A stretch of DNA of 64,000 bases from Planctobacterium marinum (lineage in GTDB: Bacteria; Pseudomonadota; Gammaproteobacteria; Enterobacterales; Alteromonadaceae): positions 285,366 to 349,365 of the forward strand of contig NZ_JAJEWQ010000005.1 of assembly GCF_020687805.1 (NCBI RefSeq), read 5' to 3'. Made by a program: the position numbers and the translations under genes. This document shows, piece after piece, positions 57,949 through 64,000 of the stretch; position 1 is the stretch's first letter; the number at the start of each line of letters is the position of its first letter. The notes under the pieces are model-generated. The model had not been told where the DNA came from. It searched no databases and was given only the letters and a program-made list of their open reading frames with translations.

Positions 57949-60030
57949 TTAACCCTGCAAAATCGAGAAGTCGGCTATTGCCAAAAACTCATTGCGTATA
58001 GCTGATATGATAGCAAACCTATTTGCCCGGACAGCATCGTCATCAGCGTTTACCATGACATTTTCAAAGAAATCCGCGATTGGTTGTCGTAATTTTGCCA
58101 ATTGAGAAAGTCGGGTAGTGTAGTAGTCTGCATCCGAAGCATCATTTTCTGTGGTTTCCCTTACTTGTGAATACACATCCCACAGAAGCCCTTCTTCTTT
58201 GTCTGCAAACAAGGCTGTATCGACAGTTGTATCGTCTATCGGGTTCTTGGCAAGTATATTGGCAATCCGCTTGTTGGACTCTGTTAACACAGCCAAGGTC
58301 TCTGTATTGTTATCAATAAAGTTAGTAAGTGCTTCTAATCTGTACTTTATCGTTTCAATAGCGCTATTGCTTGCTTTGATAACCGAGCGTACTCTGTTTA
58401 CCGGTGCACCTTGTTCTATAAAATAGTTTTCCAAACGCGCCATAAAAAACTGATTCAATTGCTCTGCCCAGTCATTGTTGGTGAGCATATCATCCTGAAA
58501 TAATGAAGATGATAACTGAGCAAAACGATCCAGATCGAAGGCAATATCATTGTCTAACACTATCTTGATGATGCCTAACGTGGCTCGTCTTAAGGCAAAT
58601 GGATCTTTATCACCCTTGGGTAGCAACCCGATCCCAAAAATACCGACTAAAGTGTCTAGTCGCTCTGCAATTGACACTACCTGTGCTATCTGACATTGCG
58701 GTAAAGTGTCGCTGGCGGAACGAGGTTTATAGTGGTCGGCAATCGCATTGGCCACAAGTTCATTTTCGCCTTCTTTGATGGCGTAATAACGCCCCATATA
58801 ACCTTGTACATCCGGAAATTCGTAGACCACCTTGGAAGTGAGATCAGATTTAGCCAGCAATCCGGCCCTAAAACAAAGCTGTGGGTCGCCTAATTGCAGG
58901 GCCTCTGATAAAAACTCACTGAGCTTAGCTACTCGTTCAGATTTATCATACAAAGTACCCAACTGTTTTTGATAGACAATTGATTTAAGACTATTCAGTC
59001 TTGTTTCTGTCTTAACAGACAGATCGTGTTTGTAAAAGAACTGCGCGTCGGCCAGTCTTGGTCTGACAACTTTTTGATTACCAGAGATCACTGATTGAGG
59101 ATTCACGCTTTGAATGTTGGTGACAAACAAGAACTGATTCAGCAATTTGCCATCAGATTTGCTGAGCAACGGGAAGTAGCGCTGGTCATCCTTCATCGTA
59201 TAGATTAGGGGTTCTTTGGGGACCTCTAAAAAGGCATCATCGAACTCTGCCCCTAACACCACCGGAAATTCAACTAAGCTGGTGACTTCGTCAACCAAAT
59301 CGTCGTCCTGAACCACTTGTGCATTGAGGGCGTCTGCCTGTGCTGTCAGTCCCTGAACTATGGCCTGTTTACGCTGTTCAAAATTAACAATGACGAACAA
59401 ACTTTCAAGGTGCGACTCGTATACGTCGGCGTTGGCAATGGAATGCAGTCCTGGAGAATGGAACCGATGCCCGAGCACCTGATCATTAGCCTGTTTTCCA
59501 TAGGCCTGCAGCGGTAAGACTTTGTCGCCATAAAGACAACATAAATTGTGCACTGGCCGAACAAACTGGTGATCGGTATTTCCCCAACGCATTACTTTGG
59601 GAACGGGTAACTTAGCCAGTGCGTCTGTTATGATGATTTGAAGACAAGAATCAATATTCTTACCTTTTTCCTGGACCGTGACCTGAAGCCATTGGCCTTT
59701 AGGGGTTTCTACTACGCTTGCGTCTTCCAGGGCAATATTGTTTGATTTTGCCCAGCCTAATGCTGCACGAGTCGGAGCGCCGCTGGCGTCATATGCATTG
59801 GCTACCGGTGGCCCTTTTTTAACGATTTCAACGTCTGTTTGTTTATCCGCAAGCGCAGAAATGTGTAATGCCAGTCTGCGCGGAGTTGCAAACCAACGGG
59901 CATTTTCAAAACTAAACCGATTTTGCTCTAAACCCTTTACGACATTGTCCAGAAAAGCCTGCCCTAAGGTCTTTAACGCTTTTGGTGGTAATTCTTCACA
60001 GGCCAGTTCTATTAATAAGTTATTTGTCAC
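57949..60030 (-). CDS. glyS: Glycine--tRNA ligase beta subunit
   Basis: 693-residue beta subunit of the heterotetrameric bacterial glycyl-tRNA synthetase (E. coli 689). N-terminal NLLIELACEELPPKALKTL and the HD-like and anticodon-binding C-terminal regions (GLLPKGDKDPFALRRATLG as landmark) are clear. It lies 14 bp downstream of glyQ in the same operon. Confidence 0.98.
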   Translation of the reverse strand: MTNNLLIELACEELPPKALKTLGQAFLDNVVKGLEQNRFSFENARWFATPRRLALHISALADKQTDVEIVKKGPPVANAYDASGAPTRAALGWAKSNNIALEDASVVETPKGQWLQVTVQEKGKNIDSCLQIIITDALAKLPVPKVMRWGNTDHQFVRPVHNLCCLYGDKVLPLQAYGKQANDQVLGHRFHSPGLHSIANADVYESHLESLFVIVNFEQRKQAIVQGLTAQADALNAQVVQDDDLVDEVTSLVEFPVVLGAEFDDAFLEVPKEPLIYTMKDDQRYFPLLSKSDGKLLNQFLFVTNIQSVNPQSVISGNQKVVRPRLADAQFFYKHDLSVKTETRLNSLKSIVYQKQLGTLYDKSERVAKLSEFLSEALQLGDPQLCFRAGLLAKSDLTSKVVYEFPDVQGYMGRYYAIKEGENELVANAIADHYKPRSASDTLPQCQIAQVVSIAERLDTLVGIFGIGLLPKGDKDPFALRRATLGIIKIVLDNDIAFDLDRFAQLSSSLFQDDMLTNNDWAEQLNQFFMARLENYFIEQGAPVNRVRSVIKASNSAIETIKYRLEALTNFIDNNTETLAVLTESNKRIANILAKNPIDDTTVDTALFADKEEGLLWDVYSQVRETTENDASDADYYTTRLSQLAKLRQPIADFFENVMVNADDDAVRANRFAIISAIRNEFLAIADFSILQG

Positions 60031-60044
60031 TGTCTTTAATTCCT

Positions 60045-60956
60045 TTACGCTTTATCACTGGAATTACACATGGGGAACCCAAGTGATTCTCTGGCGTTGT
60101 AGTAGGCCTCTGCGCAGGCTTTAGCGAGTGTTCGCACTCTGAGTATATATCTCTGTCTTTCTGTGACTGAGATGGCCTGGCGAGCGTCTAAAAGATTAAA
60201 ATAATGGGATGCTTTCATTACCTGTTCGTACGCCGGTAAAGGGAGCGATTGTTCGATCAGTAACTGGCTTTGTTTTTCCGCTTCATCAAAGTACCTGAAC
60301 ATATTTTCAACGTTGGCAATTTCAAAGTTGTACTTTGATTGTTCTACTTCGTTTTGATGAAAAATATCGCCATAGGTCACTTTTCCGAAAGGTCCGTCTG
60401 CCCATACCAGATCATAAATCGAATCAACCCCTTGTACGTACATGGCCAGTCGTTCCAGTCCGTAGGTAATTTCGCCGGTGACGGGTTTACACTCCAGGCC
60501 GCCCACCTGCTGGAAATAGGTAAACTGAGTGACTTCCATACCATTTAACCAGACTTCCCAGCCCAGACCCCAGGCACCGAGTGTAGGGGACTCCCAGTTG
60601 TCTTCGACAAAGCGAATGTCGTGTTCTAGCGGGTCAAAGCCCATTTCTTTCAACGAGCCCAGATACAAATCCTGAATATTCTCGGGTGACGGCTTAAGCA
60701 TGACCTGAAACTGGTAATAGTGCTGCAGTCTGTTAGGGTTTTCACCGTATCGGCCATCAGTGGGTCTGCGACAGGGTTGTACATAAGCACTACTGATTGG
60801 CTCAGGGCCGATAGCACGTAAAAATGTCATGGGGTGAAAGGTGCCGGCACCGACTTCTAAATCTAAGGGTTGTACGATGACGCAACCCTGACGTGCCCAG
60901 TAATCCTGGAGGCTCAGGATTAACCCCTGAAAGGTATTTAAATCAAAATTTGCCAT
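60045..60956 (-). CDS. glyQ: Glycine--tRNA ligase alpha subunit
   Basis: 303-residue alpha subunit, the same length as in E. coli, carrying the class-II active site that adenylates glycine. Motifs [40 protein letters not shown] and [14 protein letters not shown] are invariant in the family (cited in part). No T-box or other leader element was seen in the 244 bp upstream. Confidence 0.98.
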   Translation of the reverse strand: MANFDLNTFQGLILSLQDYWARQGCVIVQPLDLEVGAGTFHPMTFLRAIGPEPISSAYVQPCRRPTDGRYGENPNRLQHYYQFQVMLKPSPENIQDLYLGSLKEMGFDPLEHDIRFVEDNWESPTLGAWGLGWEVWLNGMEVTQFTYFQQVGGLECKPVTGEITYGLERLAMYVQGVDSIYDLVWADGPFGKVTYGDIFHQNEVEQSKYNFEIANVENMFRYFDEAEKQSQLLIEQSLPLPAYEQVMKASHYFNLLDARQAISVTERQRYILRVRTLAKACAEAYYNARESLGFPMCNSSDKA

Positions 60957-61200
60957 ATCTGTGTCAATTCAACGAAAATGGCCGAAGTATACCTGTTGTA
61001 ATGGTCATTATGTAGCCCAAATCAAATGAATGAGCATATTTAAGCGTTGTGGCGGTGTAGTAATGCCCGATTAGCAGTAATCCACACCTGAATTATCCGC
61101 CGGCAGCATTGTCAGTAACGGTGAAATCGCTGTGATTTTTGTCTGGTGTCAGTAGAAAGTGAGTGGAAAGCCGATGCTATCAGGGGAAAGACTCGGGTGC

Positions 61201-61662
61201 TCATTTGGGCTGCAACAGGGTCACCAGAAGTTGCAACTCTTTCACTATTTTACTTTCAAACTGGGCTTCCAGTTCTTCCCGCTCAATATCTAATTGCTGC
61301 AGTGTCTTTTTAGGAAGTTGTTTGCGTGCGTCGAGAATAGGGTGGTGACGGATTTTTTCAAAAAATCCGCGGGTTTCCGGTAGTTGCCCATCCAGTGGGT
61401 ATTTCTCGTTATCCAGTAAGTCACATAAATTAATGACTCTTAATACCGCTTCACTAATACCGCACTGTTGCTGCAGTGTTGCCTGAATAATAGTGATTAT
61501 GCTGGTAATGATGTCCTGTTCGCGTTGTTCAATCTTGCGTTGTTTTTCGCGAGTCTGACGCCGCAAGGCCATAAGCAAATAAACGGCATAACCACTTAGC
61601 CCTGCAACCACTATAAAGGCGAGCGTTACCAGTAAATAAAAATGTTCAGCAACAAAGGTCAT
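61201..61662 (-). CDS. DUF2489 family membrane-anchored protein
   Basis: 153 residues with one N-terminal membrane segment (about 7-31, LLVTLAFIVVAGLSGYAVYLL) followed by a charged coiled-coil and the DUF2489-type region (LRVINLCDLLDNEKYPLDG, FFEKIRHHPILDARKQLP). The bulk faces the cytoplasm. Function unknown. Its ATG overlaps the yihI stop by 1 bp, so they are translated together. Confidence 0.87.
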   Translation of the reverse strand: MTFVAEHFYLLVTLAFIVVAGLSGYAVYLLMALRRQTREKQRKIEQREQDIITSIITIIQATLQQQCGISEAVLRVINLCDLLDNEKYPLDGQLPETRGFFEKIRHHPILDARKQLPKKTLQQLDIEREELEAQFESKIVKELQLLVTLLQPK

Positions 61663-62174
61663 TAAAAGCGATCACTAAAGGGCTGTTCCAGCTTGTCGAG
61701 CAAGTCGGGGCTGTCGTCGTCGAGATCGGCTTCTTCGTCATCCTCGATCCCTAACAATTCACACAGTGTTTTGTGTCGTTTCAGCAGGTGTTCAACGTAA
61801 TGCTGATCCTGTGAGTCCACCTTTTTACCCGAGTCTAATTTGTCGATTAGAGACTGCAGTCGTTTGTCGTTTTCGATAAAATTGAGCTCTTCAAGTGGAC
61901 TCTTAAACTTGGGAATAAGCCGGGTATTGTCTTCTCTAGACGGGCCAGCGGCAAACAGCGAAATTTTCTTTTTGCTGCCGTGACGCTTATCGGCGTTTGT
62001 GCCATGAACACCGCCTTGTTGTTTTTTTGCTTTTTCTTCAACAAGACTGTTGCGGCTTCCTGGTGCTTTACCATTGCCCTTTTTGGTCTTTTTAACAATC
62101 TCCCCTTTCGGCAGCTTTGGTTTTGCTCTGGGCAAGGATTGCGTTACTTTTCTGGATTTCTTTACACGTGGCAT
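61662..62174 (-). CDS. yihI: Der GTPase-activating protein YihI
   Basis: 170 residues of YihI, an activator of the ribosome-assembly GTPase Der. The N-terminus is basic and disordered (RVKKSRKVTQ, KTKKGNGKAPGSRNSLVEE), followed by a compact helical core PLEELNFIENDKRLQSLIDKLD and an acidic tail (DDEEADLDDDSPDLLDKLEQP). This charge split is characteristic. The role in 50S maturation fits its closeness to engB. Confidence 0.92.
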   Translation of the reverse strand: MPRVKKSRKVTQSLPRAKPKLPKGEIVKKTKKGNGKAPGSRNSLVEEKAKKQQGGVHGTNADKRHGSKKKISLFAAGPSREDNTRLIPKFKSPLEELNFIENDKRLQSLIDKLDSGKKVDSQDQHYVEHLLKRHKTLCELLGIEDDEEADLDDDSPDLLDKLEQPFSDRF

Positions 62175-62515
62175 AGTCTACTGACTCCTGATAAGAGCAG
62201 TTAAATGAATAATGGAGGATTATAAAATATTTCAGGGGTGACAAAAACAAGAAACGGCGATTAAACGCCGTTGTTTCTAAAAGCAGGTTATAGAGAAACC
62301 ATGATCCCTTCAGTAACCAATCTTGTTGTAACCTCGCATTTATTATTTTTGTTCGAGGCCTTTTTATATTTTATGTCATCGTGACACTTGTTATTTCTTC
62401 CTTGTTCCCAAGAAGTCAGGGGGCGCTAGCCAATTGAAAATCAGTCAGCGCTTGACCTTGGTGCGTAAGAATACACGATGTTAAAAAATTTACAACTTTT
62501 TTACAAAAACAAAAT
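62175..62515. other. Gap between cytochrome c4 and yihI genes with a hairpin
   Basis: 341 bp without a gene. AACGGCG/CGCCGTT (62253-62272) forms a 7-bp hairpin whose minus-strand continuation is T-rich, so it can end the cytochrome transcript. The rest is AT-rich and presumably contains the yihI promoter. Confidence 0.5.
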
Positions 62516-63139
62516 TTAATGCAAACCGGAAACATATAGTGACAGTATGCGAATGTCTTCATCGGTGAGTTTTTTGGCGATATCACGCATCATGCCATTG
62601 GGGTCGTTTGCGCGTTGCCCGCTGCGGAACTGTTCCAGTTGCGATTTTGTGTAGTCGCTGTGCTGCCCGCTGATATCTGGAAATTTAGCCAGCGCCATAC
62701 CGTTACCACGAGGACCGTGACAGGCGATACAGGCGGTAATTCCGCGCTCGAGGTCTCCGCCCGTGTAGAGTGCTTCACCAGCGGCGATAACGTCTTCAGG
62801 TGTTTCACCCTTGGTCATAGTCTGACTGGCAAACCAGGCGGCCAAATCAGCAATATCCTGATCAGATAACCCTGCAGCCATGCCATTCATCACGGCATTG
62901 TTACGTCCTTCAGAACCACCTGTCTGTGACGCCAAACGAAACTCTTGTAATTGTTTGATCAGATATGCTTCGTGTTGACCTGCTATTTTGGGATTCATTG
63001 GAATCATGCTGTTCCCATCGTTACCATGGCAGGCTGCACAGGTAGCAGATTTAGATTTACCTGCTTCTGCATCACCTTGCGCAAAAGCCATTTGACTGAA
63101 ACCGGCAGTCAACGTAAGCAATAAAAGCCATTTTTTCAT
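62516..63139 (-). CDS. Dihaem cytochrome c4
   Basis: 207 residues with a signal peptide (MKKWLLLLTLTAGFSQMAFA) and two c-type haem motifs, CAACHG and CIACHG, one in each of two similar halves, with likely axial methionines in NSMIPMNPKIAGQH and NGMALAKFPDISGQH. It is a periplasmic electron carrier to terminal oxidases. The start was set at ATG 63139 because the signal peptide begins there; 19 further in-frame residues upstream are not plausible. It is divergent from engB, the common arrangement in related genera. Confidence 0.95.
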   Translation of the reverse strand: MKKWLLLLTLTAGFSQMAFAQGDAEAGKSKSATCAACHGNDGNSMIPMNPKIAGQHEAYLIKQLQEFRLASQTGGSEGRNNAVMNGMAAGLSDQDIADLAAWFASQTMTKGETPEDVIAAGEALYTGGDLERGITACIACHGPRGNGMALAKFPDISGQHSDYTKSQLEQFRSGQRANDPNGMMRDIAKKLTDEDIRILSLYVSGLH

Positions 63140-63304
63140 AGTGGTTCTCAAGTAATTTCTTGTTAAAATCGTTTTGTAATCAGTTATTTTACACACTTTA
63201 AAACACAGGAAAACAGGATAAGAGGTTTTCTAAGCAATTATCTTCTTGAGTTTTTGTGATTCTGATGCAAAAACTTTAGCAGAAAAACAGAGAAATAATT
63301 AAAC

Positions 63305-63925
63305 GTGAGTATATATTCTAAAGCCGCTTTCACTATCAGTGCCCCTGATATTAAACATCTGATGCCGGACACCGGGATAGAAATTGCTTTTGCCGGGCGC
63401 TCCAATGCGGGCAAGTCCAGTGCACTGAATGCCTTAACGCGACAAAAAAGTCTGGCCAGAACCAGTAAAACACCAGGTCGTACACAACAAATTAATGTTT
63501 TCAATATAGATGAAGATAACCGCCTTATTGATTTACCTGGCTATGGTTTTGCGCAGGTACCCCAGGCATTAAAAGAAAAATGGCAAAGGGCGCTGGGGGA
63601 ATATCTGGAAAAACGCGAAAGTTTAAAAGGCCTGGTGGTTATGATGGACATCAGGCATCCGTTTAAAGATCTGGATCAGCAGTTGATCCACTGGGCAGTA
63701 GCCAGTGATATCCCGGTGCTGGCCCTGTTAACTAAGGCCGACAAACTCAAGTCCGGCAAGCGTAAAGCGCAGGTAAGTATGGCGCAGGAAGCCGCAATGG
63801 CATTTTGTGGCGATGTAGAAGTGGCGGCATTTTCCTCGATGACGAAACTGGGACTGACTCAGTTAGAAAGTAAACTCAATGGTTGGTTTGGCTTTGATCA
63901 GCCCGCAAGTCAGGAAAATGAATAG
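63305..63925 (+). CDS. engB: Ribosome biogenesis GTP-binding protein EngB (YihA/YsxC)
   Basis: 206-residue circular TRAFAC GTPase needed for 50S assembly. G1 [16 protein letters not shown] (about 29-44), G2/G3 [13 protein letters not shown] and DLPGYGFA, G4 LTKADKL, G5 FSSMTKLG. The start is GTG 63305 (no ATG is available upstream in frame), with no clear ribosome-binding site. A GC-rich hairpin, CCCCTCC-AGA-GGAGGGG (63941-63957), follows 15 bp after the stop without a T-run. Confidence 0.97.
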   Translation: MSIYSKAAFTISAPDIKHLMPDTGIEIAFAGRSNAGKSSALNALTRQKSLARTSKTPGRTQQINVFNIDEDNRLIDLPGYGFAQVPQALKEKWQRALGEYLEKRESLKGLVVMMDIRHPFKDLDQQLIHWAVASDIPVLALLTKADKLKSGKRKAQVSMAQEAAMAFCGDVEVAAFSSMTKLGLTQLESKLNGWFGFDQPASQENE

Positions 63926-64000
63926 TGCAGATAAAAGAAACCCCTCCAGAGGAGGGGTATATAACTAGAGAAAACACACACAACTATTAATACAGACCAG

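Noticed and set aside
63926-64000. Spot 42 (spf) small RNA downstream of engB
   Set aside because: In enterics and vibrios spf lies near engB and polA, but the visible 75 bp show no similarity to it.

Overview
The window is a chromosomal segment around the replication origin of a gammaproteobacterium, most likely a marine member of the Alteromonadales (Alteromonadaceae-like). The evidence is the gene order priA-rpmE-malic enzyme-ppc, atpIBEFHAGDC, parBA-rsmG-mnmG, oriC, mioC-mnmE, yidC-yidD-rnpA-rpmH, dnaA-dnaN-recF-gyrB, glyQS and yihI-cytochrome c4-engB, together with the protein sequences. The genus cannot be fixed from sequence alone.

Layout. 1-10.7 kb: priA (cut by the window edge), rpmE, a single-domain malic enzyme, ppc, an ATP-grasp enzyme, speA and an RraA-family protein. 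10.7-12.3 kb: an accessory spot with a branched palindromic repeat and an AT-rich orphan gene. 12.4-16.1 kb: a three-gene minus-strand operon (outer-membrane barrel, YfiR-like protein, membrane GGDEF-EAL protein) that looks like a c-di-GMP signalling unit. 16.2-20.8 kb: ubiG, fadE, carbonic anhydrase and a VOC protein. 20.8-21.2 kb: two nested inverted-repeat structures without genes. 21.2-25.7 kb: an M20 amidohydrolase divergent from a two-gene cyanophycin-type operon, a short CphA2-like ligase plus a cyanophycinase. 25.8-29.5 kb: DUF2750, an AraC regulator, a secreted protein and two tandem phytanoyl-CoA dioxygenase-family genes, the first with HxG in place of HxD. 29.5-36.5 kb: the complete ATP synthase operon. 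36.7-41.0 kb: parB, parA, rsmG, mnmG. 41.0-44.8 kb: oriC followed by an island of noncoding repeats, an FRG-domain gene with an integron-type attC-like site, and an XRE regulator behind a possible toxin remnant. 44.8-50.98 kb: dnaC, dnaT, mioC, mnmE, yajQ, yidC, yidD, rnpA, rpmH on the minus strand. 51.4-57.5 kb: dnaA, dnaN, recF, gyrB, with a perfect parS and a near-perfect second parS inside recF. 57.5-64 kb: a lipoprotein, glyS, glyQ, DUF2489, yihI, cytochrome c4 and engB.

How the genes work together. The core is replication initiation and segregation (oriC, DnaA, the DnaC/DnaT loading pair, DnaN, RecF, GyrB, ParAB and parS), energy supply (F1Fo ATPase) and ribosome/tRNA functions (MnmE/MnmG, RsmG, RnpA, L34, L31, EngB, YihI, GlyRS). 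The parts most worth attention are: (i) four copies of a ~190-bp branched palindromic element whose two inner hairpins both carry GGGA loops resembling CsrA/RsmA sites, with apparent compensatory changes between copies; (ii) the CphA2-like/cyanophycinase pair without a full CphA; (iii) the HxG dioxygenase-family protein, which has the iron-site pattern of Fe/2-oxoglutarate halogenases; (iv) a cassette-like FRG gene beside oriC. All functional statements come from reading motifs; no database search was possible.
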